Assembly (NCBI GenBank): GCA_001599755.1
Contig: BCHX01000002.1
Location: forward strand, 186,001-250,000
Length of the DNA stretch: 64,000 nt
Source: Gliomastix tumulicola
Lineage: Eukaryota > Ascomycota > Sordariomycetes > Hypocreales > Bionectriaceae
Reading direction: 5' to 3'
The position numbers and the translations under genes were made by a program. The notes beneath the pieces were generated by a model. It saw only the letters and a list, made by a program, of their open reading frames with translations, did no database searches and had not been told where the DNA came from. Shown piece by piece: positions 43,801 through 52,107 of the stretch (position 1 is the stretch's first letter; the number at the start of each line of letters is the position of its first letter).

Positions 43801-46376
43801 GGAGCACACCCATGCCGATTGTCTCCGGAGTCGAGCGGATGTCAGCCTACGTGAACCGCTCAGATGGCGGCAATACCATCTTCACATCCGGGAACGGCGT
43901 GCTTCGGAGACTTGTCCAAGGCTCCAGGGCTACGGGAGGCGTGTGGCGTGCCCAGAGCATCACCCTTGCCGTGCCACCAGAGCAGAAAGCCATCAGTTTT
44001 ATGTCCTACACCACTTCGATCCACGTCACGCAGGCCGCCGCCGACGAGGATGCACCGGCCTCAAGCTCAAGCGCGATACTTCATATCTCTTCCAACGGCC
44101 GCACCCAGGTCCACATCAACGGACTTTACTATGCCCTATCTGCGACGCCGATCCAGGTCGCTGCAGACGCTACGGGCTCTGTCACCGTCATGGAGCCGAC
44201 GGACGGTCTTCACGGTTCTGTTCTGACCGTGTCCCTTGGCGATACCACCATTACAATCGACCCCATGCGGGAATCATGTGCCGGGCTTACTGGGCTGGAT
44301 ACCGCCGACAAGGTCCGCGGTGCGCAGTTCCCGAAGCAGATCGTTGCGGGTGGCATCGTCGGAACCCCGGAATACACTCCTCTCGTCTCCCCATCGGTGG
44401 GCCAGGATGACGTGGATGCTGTAGCTGTGAACATGGAGATTCTGCAATTCGCGTACGCCAACGCTCGAGGCCCAGACGGCCGAGTGTCTACGGCATCATC
44501 AGCTCACGCTCCTCGAAGCCATGGGGTAGCAACGGCGGCAAGCAGCTCATCTTCGCACATTTTACGGCCTGCGCAGTTCAGTGTCTGGGACGACATAGAG
44601 AAGCTTGGCGGCGATATTCTTCACGGGAGAATAGGAAATCTGCCCAACGACTTGGGCGATATCGTGCATGATGGGGCTCACGAGCTTGGCGTCCTCGCCG
44701 GCGATCTTGGTAAGGTCCTCGGCGCGTTCGGAGACGCGATAGAATCGTTAGCCGGGGACCTCTGGCAATGGGGCAAACAAGTGGTGATGAAAGTGGGGAG
44801 GATTGTCATTGACACGGTCAAAGGAACTCTGCACTTTGTCACAAAGATCGGTGGCAAGATATACCACGCCGTCCTCGATACCGTCCATGCAGTCGTGAGC
44901 GCGGCGGAGTGGGTATGGGACAAAGTGAAGACTGGCATCAACATGCTGGTCAGCTTTCTCGCAAAGCTGCTCGGGTGGGACGACATCCGTCGCACCAAGA
45001 ACGTGATTCACAACGTGACGAAGCTGTGGCTGCAGGACCAGGTGGACAGCATTCCTCGAGCCCGCGATGCCCTGGACAGCGCCATCAAGGGCGTCGAGGG
45101 ACGGATCAACGAATGGGCCAACGTCAGCGACTGGTCGCCCGGGCTAGGAGACGCCACGCAGAAGACTGTTTACAGCAGTGCCGCCGACCCGTCCCCGTTT
45201 TCGACGCCCAGCTCGAGGCTCCTGGCCGACAAGTACAAAGATCATGCGCGTCAGCTGCGGGTCGTGGGCAGCCTTCCCGGTCAGGACGTCGTTGAGACTC
45301 TGCTCAATGACCTGCTTACCGCCGTCTCCAATGAGGGCAAGGTGCTCTCCGCCGTCTTCACCCAGGTGAAAGAACTGATCGGACAGTTCTCCAGCTTGTC
45401 CGTGGAGGAGGTTCTGAAGCGCTTCGCTGCCATCCTCGCCGACGGTGTCCTTTCCAGCTGCCAGGTCGTGCTCGACACGTTGCTAAACATATTGAGTCAA
45501 CTGGCCAGAGGCGCCCTTGCTGTGCTTGACACGAAAATACACATACCGGTCGTCTCCGATATACTCAATGCCATCGGAGTGCCTGATCTCTCTTTGCTGG
45601 ACCTGTTTACGTGGATTGGTGCCGTTGCTGCCACCATTGGTTTCAAGATCGCTGTTGGCCACGCGCCCTTCCCGGCAAATGACAGCTCCACGAAAGCCCT
45701 GTCCGTTGCCGGCGCCTGGACTGAGATCATGAGTCTAAAGGACATGATGAGCCCTTCCGCTCAGACGGCTGTCTTCGTGAGCTGTCACATCTTCTCCGGC
45801 ATCGTCGCCTTTGTCGGGAACTTCCAAAACGGCGTCGAGGCGGAAGAGCTCGAGGGAAGCAAGATCATGGGGATCGTCGGGGCGGTGATCAAGATCGTAG
45901 CCACCGCAGCCGTGGCCACGGCCGACTACCTCGTGCCCATGGACCCCGTCGAGTCCGAGCCGTTCAATATCCTGTCCGATATCGTCATCAGCACAGGCAT
46001 TGCCTGCTCGCTGGTCTTCTCCAGCCTGGGCCAAAAAGCCCTCAGCAAGGTCAATTTCAACACGCTCGTCGTCGGGGATGCCCGTGGGCTGGGCGCGATC
46101 GCGGACGCCGTCCTCGCCATCGGCAGCGCGGCAGTGACGTCGTGGCATTTCTACGAGCTGAGCCAGAAGTCCGCAAGCGAGAAACAGGCCACCGCCATCA
46201 CGGGCGAGTCAGGGAACGTGGCCAAGTACATCTCGCGTCTAGCCTATGCTGTTGCTGTGAACGATGAAGAAGAGATTAGCCGGCAAGTCGCAATTGTCGT
46301 CATGGGCGTTGGCACTTCTATCTATTCCGTGTCGCTTTTCACAGAGGCTGGTCTTGGAGCAGCGGCTATCGTTTAA
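40881..46376 (+). CDS. Giant intronless protein, multi-domain, function unknown
   Basis: 1,831 residues in one exon from the ATG at 40881; the upstream in-frame GTG is not used. Residues 1-600 form an N-terminal region beginning CDFVVSTTQASINSGLLEYL, reminiscent of lipid-binding TULIP/P47-like starts, though this is weak. A Pro/Ser/Ala linker follows (about 600-625). Residues about 630-1180 show repeating short strand blocks (GHTLLFAVGSGGVFQV, DGTDRLFMSLGN, STDLYVAAGSALYRF, GGNTIFTSGNGVLRR) that suggest a beta-propeller. Residues about 1235-1450 are amphipathic helices, and about 1550-1831 hold several hydrophobic stretches (FTWIGAVAATIGFKIAVG, IMGIVGAVIKIVATAAVATA). There is no signal peptide. 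I do not recognise a named family. It could be a membrane-acting effector or a scaffold; this is inference. Confidence 0.85.
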   Translation: MSSKASYLSDPRCQCDFVVSTTQASINSGLLEYLNEESQPVQYLCFEQDDRGYPTKQVSLDQVLKKSGGINPFFIPDNIEAGDPRIQALGDADFGVGIMLQMGMPLGHTPSTLPPIVTLTSASNVSFNLFCRDVKVVSIKWGKRGIVIWNVFQQPEGGQPWSMNMSVNLTLADLDPKLDIPYFNSHSKAREQLHKVLRRNFSGTAFSLQQLFFDLDNSVLETPPEFSSVTDPDAKNVLETYFRDIYVKNAKEHGLPLVAVTAVAQPKDMSSLCLTDFERIVNHLKGSDGRPILDPTEDQAKVTTLDYLCAVNNNPRPQISGLDWNWMQPQDVNDSSGVMAINRNTLSKYMADMLAKQASVCCPTPLVSTSDVIFYNSGEPLPITFYPSGDNVLHMQFEAAAEGYQAYGASAPCRTVVKTAYSLDLFFQDSVVKVVQRSQINLRWWIEPKTESLLDMKVVDKTLTDTYDIAVDQDGGLQLVQSSELTDDEADTEPTWKTDIEDPPGHYGLLWELVHPLIDRFFSDDFLGAESDVRQFADSRLHELQINQLQNFVFPGARVFTYREPFFSDHQDLVCKITYVNPSQVSSPPQHVEEGGGVVPGQAPPAGDSSPSPSAPPASPASTTRKLMASTDLMQNYVQGEIVSPTGQFEALQTSDGHTLLFAVGSGGVFQVLEEQSGSLHTGWLAHDLSTAAVGLLFPGREADAVVRSFDVGQSAVDGSIGLMMVVSLDGTDRLFMSLGNSSEHVSWVANPAWIVVPFDPINEPRQNITIAGALFAETQSKRQQYLVVDIDRPSKNSAEPHITRYHIDPARASGHYWVRHNVSVDIASARYQSVVGRISGKPVDGIYTAGTAGGQPQLVYEPVVNYYGDGPAPPCRLRLPGGAVPSAIATARSTDGSTDLYVAAGSALYRFPADEQDEDFEPSVLIHSEYLSGTDTLRVMSHDGVTTLWGRTASDLVYYATCAEDRLWDPRAWSTPMPIVSGVERMSAYVNRSDGGNTIFTSGNGVLRRLVQGSRATGGVWRAQSITLAVPPEQKAISFMSYTTSIHVTQAAADEDAPASSSSAILHISSNGRTQVHINGLYYALSATPIQVAADATGSVTVMEPTDGLHGSVLTVSLGDTTITIDPMRESCAGLTGLDTADKVRGAQFPKQIVAGGIVGTPEYTPLVSPSVGQDDVDAVAVNMEILQFAYANARGPDGRVSTASSAHAPRSHGVATAASSSSSHILRPAQFSVWDDIEKLGGDILHGRIGNLPNDLGDIVHDGAHELGVLAGDLGKVLGAFGDAIESLAGDLWQWGKQVVMKVGRIVIDTVKGTLHFVTKIGGKIYHAVLDTVHAVVSAAEWVWDKVKTGINMLVSFLAKLLGWDDIRRTKNVIHNVTKLWLQDQVDSIPRARDALDSAIKGVEGRINEWANVSDWSPGLGDATQKTVYSSAADPSPFSTPSSRLLADKYKDHARQLRVVGSLPGQDVVETLLNDLLTAVSNEGKVLSAVFTQVKELIGQFSSLSVEEVLKRFAAILADGVLSSCQVVLDTLLNILSQLARGALAVLDTKIHIPVVSDILNAIGVPDLSLLDLFTWIGAVAATIGFKIAVGHAPFPANDSSTKALSVAGAWTEIMSLKDMMSPSAQTAVFVSCHIFSGIVAFVGNFQNGVEAEELEGSKIMGIVGAVIKIVATAAVATADYLVPMDPVESEPFNILSDIVISTGIACSLVFSSLGQKALSKVNFNTLVVGDARGLGAIADAVLAIGSAAVTSWHFYELSQKSASEKQATAITGESGNVAKYISRLAYAVAVNDEEEISRQVAIVVMGVGTSIYSVSLFTEAGLGAAAIV

Positions 46377-47205
46377 CGTAGTTCAAGAGATGTAACGGAA
46401 GGAAATAGCAGGGGCGTTTTGAGTTGAATTGAATGTTTATTCCTACTCGGTTGCAGCCGCCATGTCCAGCAGCCATCCATGTCCGGTGGCAGGTCCTGGC
46501 TAGCCGCTGAACCGTCCATCTTGATATTGTAGCATTCTGGGCGATATTTTCGATGGTCCGATTGACGAGGCGAATGAGCTTGCCTCGATCAACGGAATCC
46601 CGCTCGACCAGTCGACGCATTCGGTCAGTATTTTATCCAGTGCCACGCCATCAGATCAGCCGAAAATCAAGCATCGCCGTGAATGACATCTGACGGTACG
46701 TGCTATTCTCCAGCGGACAGCTTCCCCAGCACCATGCTAGTGGGTGGTATTCAAACACCAGAAGCCGACAGGGGCCACTGGAAGACACCTCCTCAGAGCC
46801 AAGCCGAGCTCTTCCGCTTTAATGAGAAAGTCGTCACCTGAGCCAACTGCCTGGCCTATCGGATGATGATATGTTAATATAAACTGACCACATGGCCGCA
46901 TAAGCGGGGTCGTGGTGCGTGAAGAATGCAAGGATGCAAGGATGCCCGACGTTTACGGACTCCAGAATCAATATTTAATCCCTGCGGTGCGGCTGAGCCC
47001 AGGAAACTCTCGATGTGATAGGCTCGACGAGAGGACAGCGTGAAGCACGATGACGATATGCGGTGCGGCCCATTTCCGGAAGCTGAAGCCCTGCAGTATT
47101 TAGAGCGCTTGGGGTCTAACGCGACTCTGCACGGGACACTTCTTCCCTCTTCTCTCATTTCACACAAAGCAATCTTCTTACCTACTTTCAACGTCACTTG
47201 CAGCG
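46377..47205. other. Intergenic region
   Basis: 3' flank of the giant gene and upstream region of the START-like gene. Short frames on both strands have no supporting motif. Confidence 0.4.
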
Positions 47206-47862
47206 ATGAGGCTTTTCTCCAGGCACCGGGGCGCATCTCTGCTCCTGACTCTCGGGCTGCACATTTCCATCGCAAGATCAGACCCCCCGGAACCGTTCAC
47301 CGACTGGGCCTCCGTTCGATGCCCACCGGAGGGATCTTTGGCCACTCTCCCGACTCCTACGTACGGCTCGGGGCAAGGTCTATTTGTAGCATGCACCGAG
47401 GACATCATCAACGTCCCTCCGATCGATGTCTACAACGCTCTGCTCGACTTCCGGCGGTACCCGACCTTCAGCAGCTTCGTCTGGAAGATTGACTTCCCCG
47501 AGGACTTTGGCGAGACGCCCGACGATGTCTACATTGACCTGCTCATGACATTCCACTCCACCGGCGTCTTCCCTCTCATCAACACGACGAGCCCGGAGAT
47601 GGTCACCGTCATGAAGGACACCCCGGACGACGGATACCGCATGGTCAGCTGGAAGTACTACGACGGTCTGGAGGGTGCATTCCTCAAGACGGAGCATCCT
47701 ACGATTCTGATTGACCGCGGCGACGGGTCGACGCTGTGCATATCGTATGAGACGTACTTTTCGGGTCCGGGTGCACTGGTGTTGCTCCCCTTTGCGCATA
47801 ACTTGCAGTCGCAGTTTGCCCAGCACGCTCTGGATCTCAAGGCATACCTGGAAGCCGAATAG
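47206..47862 (+). CDS. Secreted SRPBCC/START-like protein
   Basis: Intronless, 218 residues. Signal peptide about residues 1-25 (LLLTLGLHISIARS). The rest follows a helix-grip pattern: INVPPIDVYNALLDFRRYPTFSSFVWKIDF near the N-terminus (the classic polyketide-cyclase/START opening), a central strand set and a long C-terminal helix (NLQSQFAQHALDLKAYLEAE). Such folds bind hydrophobic ligands. Extracellular location would be unusual for the family. It lies downstream of the giant gene on the same strand, 829 nt away. The ligand is unknown. Confidence 0.75.
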   Translation: MRLFSRHRGASLLLTLGLHISIARSDPPEPFTDWASVRCPPEGSLATLPTPTYGSGQGLFVACTEDIINVPPIDVYNALLDFRRYPTFSSFVWKIDFPEDFGETPDDVYIDLLMTFHSTGVFPLINTTSPEMVTVMKDTPDDGYRMVSWKYYDGLEGAFLKTEHPTILIDRGDGSTLCISYETYFSGPGALVLLPFAHNLQSQFAQHALDLKAYLEAE

Positions 47863-48035
47863 ATAGATATACTCGTATTAACGCATACATAACTGAGATC
47901 TAATAATCCACAATCTGAATGTAGTAGCTAAGCAAAAAAAAAAAATCGACACGTATACGGAGCCAGCAGAGATTCCAGCCGCATTGAACTTGTTCTTCAT
48001 AATCAATGTGACCAGACTAGACTAGTCAGTCGTAA

Positions 48036-50114
48036 TCACGTCCAGGTAGCGCTGGAAAGATCATCCCGAGCACGGTCGCAGTTCGTCTGCCCATGGTGAG
48101 TGTAGCATAGCCCTGCTACGCCAGCACCCCAGAGAGCACCACACTCCCACATGACAATAGCGAGGTCCCAGAGCTCCATGATCTTCTGCCCGTGGGGGTA
48201 GGCAAGCTCAGCAGCGAGAACCGCGCCGATGTATTCGCTCTCAGCAGGCAGACTGCCGGCTCCTCTCATGTAGGCGAGGACAGGTCTGACCAGGAGGTCG
48301 ATCACAGCCTGTGTCTCGGGCAGCGGGTTGGATGAGACGAGGGAGCGGAGCCTGGTCTCAGCACTGGCCAGGGGAGTCTCTCCGCGCTCGACCTCGGTGC
48401 CGCTGGCCCGGAAGTGCTCAAACGAGGGTCTCGATTCTGGCACGATGGCAGAGATGGCCGCGTTGATGCCGAGATCAGTCCTGCCGAGAAGAGTGATGGG
48501 ACGGTGTCGGCAGTTGGCAAGCTGCCACCAGTGCGTGAAGAGCAGGCACAGGGCAGCCGGGTTATAGGGGTCGTTGTCCCTGTACCAGATCATCGAGCCG
48601 GTCAGGCGTGCGTACACCTCGGATAGCGGTCCCTCGTCCAGAGATCCCCGCGTCAGGGAAGGGACGATATTGCTGACCTCTCCGCACGCGACGTCGGCTC
48701 CAAGATCGATCCAGTCGTGCGCAACGCATCCCAGACCAGCAATGGCAGCCATCTGCTCACCGCCGCCCGAGTCGTAGTAAACGTGGCAGAAGACGGCATC
48801 TGCCAGCTTGTAGCGGGCGAGTCGGGCGAGATCATCCCACACGACGACACACGGGGACGAGTCAACAGTGTGGCCGTCCTCGATGATGGTCTTCTGACGC
48901 AGGCATCCATAGTTGCAGCCCTTGACGATGCTGATATCAGTGATGTGTGGCCCGGAGGACGATGCCGTTTCGGCAACAGCAGCGACATCGGCAAAGGCAG
49001 ACGTGAGGCTGTCCGCGAGGTCAGTGCTCTTGATGCCAATGGTGTAGTCCAGGACGAAAGCCGAGTCCATGAGAGCCCACAGGCCAGAGATGGAGCCGCC
49101 GTAGACACCTCGGTTGTAGCCCACGGCCATGGAGAAGATACTCGTGTTGATGAGAGGGCCTTCGCAACCTTCCGAAGCGAGGAGATCGACAGTGGCCTGG
49201 TCGGGAGACAGCGCCACGCCGCTCAACTTGGGAGGAAGAGGCTTGCGGGCGGAGCACCACGTCGGCATCTCGACTCGGCGAACCTCGGCAAACGGCAGAC
49301 GCTCCGTCTTCCCAGTCGCGAGCATCTTGTCGCGTGCTTCCAGGAGAACCGACGCGTCTGCCAATAGACCGCTAGCACAGTCCACGGCATCGGCAACTCG
49401 TGCGTTGCGCATCCAAGAGAAGCTCGCCGCGGCGGCAAGCACTCCCCCAGTCTTGGCAGTATCCTCGCGACGCTCCAGGGCGACCGTCGTAACGAGGGTG
49501 TCCGTGTCCTCGAGGTACTGCTGGGAAAACTTGCTCAAGCCGGCCTCGGCCTGCCCTATTCCGTGCGTCTTGAGCGACCAGCAGGGTGCTCCCAGAGGCG
49601 ACTCCATGGTCGTCCCTTCTCCGATGACATGGGTGGTACCCCACGTCGATGTCAGGGAGAAAGTAGCAGCAGGGTCCTCGGCTGAAGTCTCATCCGTGCG
49701 CTCAGCCCAGTGGGAGACGGCAGGCAGGCTATCAAACGCAGGCGAGCGACTGCGACCGCCCGTGACGACGAGGTTGAGGCCCAAGTCAGACAAGGGCTGG
49801 GCCGAAGGCCTGGCTCCGTTTTGCTCCTTCTTGGCCGCCTTGAGCAGCCGTATCTTCTTCGAATGGGCGATGATCTTGCTGAGTGCAGGCGAGCACTCGC
49901 TGGCTCGCTTGCGGTGGCGCATGCCCCATTTCGCTCGCTGGATACCAGCTCTTTGGTGTCTGGATCCAAGTTTGGTCGTGCTAGAGATGAAGTCTGTCAC
50001 ATCTCTGCATGACATGCGTCCGCTGAAGGAAGGCTGGTGACCAGATTGGGGGTCGTCGAGCCCGCCAGTGAAGGCGAGCGGATGGAGGGCTTCTTCCCGA
50101 GCGTCATAAGGCAT
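48036..50114 (-). CDS. Large intronless protein of unrecognised family
   Basis: 692 residues from the ATG at 50114. The first 150 residues are basic and low in pattern (KIIAHSKKIRLLKAAKKEQ). The rest looks folded and mainly helical: SGLWALMDSAFVLDYTIG, VVVWDDLARLARYKLADAVFCHVYYDSGG, HDWIDLGADVACGEVSNIV, LTGSMIWYRDND and LLFTHWWQLANCRHRPI. Several acidic clusters near conserved-looking aromatic residues could be metal or substrate sites, but I cannot place them in a known enzyme class. No signal peptide is seen. The gene is convergent with the START-like gene (173 nt apart). Confidence 0.7.
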   Translation of the reverse strand: MPYDAREEALHPLAFTGGLDDPQSGHQPSFSGRMSCRDVTDFISSTTKLGSRHQRAGIQRAKWGMRHRKRASECSPALSKIIAHSKKIRLLKAAKKEQNGARPSAQPLSDLGLNLVVTGGRSRSPAFDSLPAVSHWAERTDETSAEDPAATFSLTSTWGTTHVIGEGTTMESPLGAPCWSLKTHGIGQAEAGLSKFSQQYLEDTDTLVTTVALERREDTAKTGGVLAAAASFSWMRNARVADAVDCASGLLADASVLLEARDKMLATGKTERLPFAEVRRVEMPTWCSARKPLPPKLSGVALSPDQATVDLLASEGCEGPLINTSIFSMAVGYNRGVYGGSISGLWALMDSAFVLDYTIGIKSTDLADSLTSAFADVAAVAETASSSGPHITDISIVKGCNYGCLRQKTIIEDGHTVDSSPCVVVWDDLARLARYKLADAVFCHVYYDSGGGEQMAAIAGLGCVAHDWIDLGADVACGEVSNIVPSLTRGSLDEGPLSEVYARLTGSMIWYRDNDPYNPAALCLLFTHWWQLANCRHRPITLLGRTDLGINAAISAIVPESRPSFEHFRASGTEVERGETPLASAETRLRSLVSSNPLPETQAVIDLLVRPVLAYMRGAGSLPAESEYIGAVLAAELAYPHGQKIMELWDLAIVMWECGALWGAGVAGLCYTHHGQTNCDRARDDLSSATWT

Positions 50115-50919
50115 GCTGGCTGAATGAAAGACTAGTTTGATGATGGATGCGAACTGTATCCAAGCGTTGAGCGGAGGATACTTTGAATATCTACCAGCTG
50201 GATGTTCTTTTCAAATAGAGAATCATTCAAGCTCCCCTCGCCCTTGATCGGCAGGCGACACGTAACCAGCTAACATTCAGAAACACTACTAGTTCAGCCA
50301 CAGGTGCTGCTTCGTGCTAGATGCAAATCCATTCCGGGTAGAAATCCCGAGGCAGGACCGACGCCAGGAGCAGCGCAGTTCCACAAGACCATGTATCGGA
50401 TTTCTGAGTGAGTCGCAGGAGGCTGCACGCTCGGAGACCCCGAAAGGTATCCAAGTCCGCCTCATCGCTATCGGAGCCGAAGATTTTCGGACATCGGCCC
50501 TTGATAATCATCCCAAGCAATAAAGGCCCCTGCGTTGGCACTGTCTCGGACCATCGGTCGGTTCAATGCCCCTTGGGGTAATGCCCAGGGGACCAAGCGC
50601 CGAGCGCTTAGACCGGCTTACAACATACCAGTTTCGAAAACGCATGTCTGTTTATGATTAATCAATCAATTAGATGAAGGAGGGAATACGAGTTACACAA
50701 AGAGAAGTCAAGCGTTCCGTCGAGGTGGCGTGGTGGTCGCCCAGGCCCCCTTCATCGCATATAAATACTGCTCGTCTTCCCGCCGGATGTCCAGAACCTT
50801 TCCTCATCAACAAACTACTTTCATCTACTTTCCAGCTCTCTTCTCTTCAATCTCCGCTCTTACCAGTTTCTGTCTCTCGACATCTACTCTCTACTGCCAA
50901 CAAAACAACCACCGCCAAA
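50115..50919. other. Divergent promoter region
   Basis: It lies between the 692-residue gene and the small secreted gene. TATAAATA at 50760-50767 is 160 nt before the ATG at 50920. A long pyrimidine-rich leader (ctctcttctcttcaatctcc type) follows it, typical of highly expressed fungal genes. Confidence 0.5.
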
Positions 50920-51126
50920 ATGAAGGTTTCCGCCATCCTCTTCTCTCTCGTCGCCGGCCTTGCCGTGACCGAGGCAGCTCCCTGCTCCGGCCTCATCAAC
51001 GGCGCCGTTGACACGGCTGTTGCTGCCCTCAAGACCGCCCTCGCGATCGGCGCCCCCAAGAACCTCAATTCCGCCATCGACGCCGGCGTTGCCGCCTTCA
51101 AGGGCGAGCTCGGCTGCGATGCTTAA
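50920..51126 (+). CDS. Very small secreted protein (68 residues)
   Basis: Intronless. The ATG at 50920 is in a strong context (gccaaaATGaag). Signal peptide MKVSAILFSLVAGLAVTEAA, then a 48-residue mature part with two Cys (APCSGL and the final LGCDA) and an Ala-rich helix (VDTAVAALKTALAIG, AIDAGVAAFKGE). The strong TATA box and pyrimidine leader suggest high expression. It could be a small effector-like or surface-active peptide; no family is recognised. It is smaller than most annotation cut-offs. Confidence 0.75.
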   Translation: MKVSAILFSLVAGLAVTEAAPCSGLINGAVDTAVAALKTALAIGAPKNLNSAIDAGVAAFKGELGCDA

Positions 51127-51498
51127 GACACTCTACGGCACACACATCGACCGGTCTAAGAAGACCCCCCAAGACCCCCTACAGGACGCCTCCCTCGTCT
51201 TTACTCTCCCTCTCTTGCCGAAATGCAGAGGAGCACATAGGCAGCAAGTCTCTTTGGTTTCATGTACCGGGGGGTTGGATTTAGCCGGGCGACTATTTCG
51301 TTTCTTAGATGGGGGATTTACAGACACTCATTTGCAGCAAGCTCTAAATAAAGGAATTGCCGCCTACTATTCCTTCAATATGCAGTGAACACCGCGAATA
51401 CCGTGCTCTACGATTACGTGTATTGACTAGTCCTATTCTACAATTGTTCGTAGATCAAAAGCTCTTTTTAGGCCGTCATGCGCCATTTCGAGGCTAGT
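51127..51498. other. 3' flanks of two convergent genes
   Basis: No coding feature is supported. AATAAA-like signal at 51347-51352 (aaataaag) may direct 3' end formation of the small secreted gene. Confidence 0.4.
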
Positions 51499-52107
51499 TC
51501 AAGGAAGAGGGTTCGTCTTCGCCTTGGCGATTTGCTTTCCTCCAAAGCTAGAAAGACTCTCTTCAGAATCAGAGTCGCTGCCCCCAAATTCAGAGTCGCT
51601 ATCGAGTTGCTTCCTTCCAAGCTTTGAGTCACCCTTGTCAGAATCAGAGTCGCTGTCCTCAGACTCGGAGTCCCGATCAGACTCGGAATCACTGTCGTCG
51701 GACTCGGCGACATCCAGCCGCCGGAGACATTTCTTCAGTCTCAGTATGTCAGCTTTGTAGGCCTTCTTCTTCTGCTTCAGCTCCTCGATTCTCCTTATAC
51801 TGTCGGAGAAGCGAGACATCACCCAGCACTGAGCGAGTAAGCTAAATTGCACAATAACAGCCATTTCACCCTCACTGCCCTCAGCGTGCTGTGCCGCCTG
51901 GATGGCGAATAAGGGGCGGAAAAAGTCACTGTAGAACTCTTTCATGTCCGAATTGTCAATTCCTGAAGGCGAGAAGTCCAAAGGCTTATTTGTTCTTTCC
52001 TTGATCTCCAGCTCCTGATCGAGGCTGTCGTAGACCTCCTGTAGGTTTCCCTCTACCATCGCCAGCTCCAGGCGCAGATCAGTAATCGTCATGTGCTCCC
52101 CGGACAT
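51499..52107 (-). CDS. Coiled-coil protein with Ser/Asp-rich tail
   Basis: Intronless, 202 residues. The N-terminal part is helical (TITDLRLELAMVEGNLQEVYDSLDQELEIKE, from about residue 7). A second coiled coil (RIEELKQKKKAYKADILRLKKCLRRL) follows. The tail is low-complexity SDSDSE with repeats (DSDSESDRDSESEDSDSDSDKGDSK) and ends in a basic segment (GGKQIAKAKTNPLP). Acidic Ser-rich tails are typical casein kinase 2 targets and of nuclear or chaperone-type proteins. No family is recognised. In the tail region, codon use is confined to a few Ser/Asp/Glu codons. Confidence 0.6.
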   Translation of the reverse strand: MSGEHMTITDLRLELAMVEGNLQEVYDSLDQELEIKERTNKPLDFSPSGIDNSDMKEFYSDFFRPLFAIQAAQHAEGSEGEMAVIVQFSLLAQCWVMSRFSDSIRRIEELKQKKKAYKADILRLKKCLRRLDVAESDDSDSESDRDSESEDSDSDSDKGDSKLGRKQLDSDSEFGGSDSDSEESLSSFGGKQIAKAKTNPLP

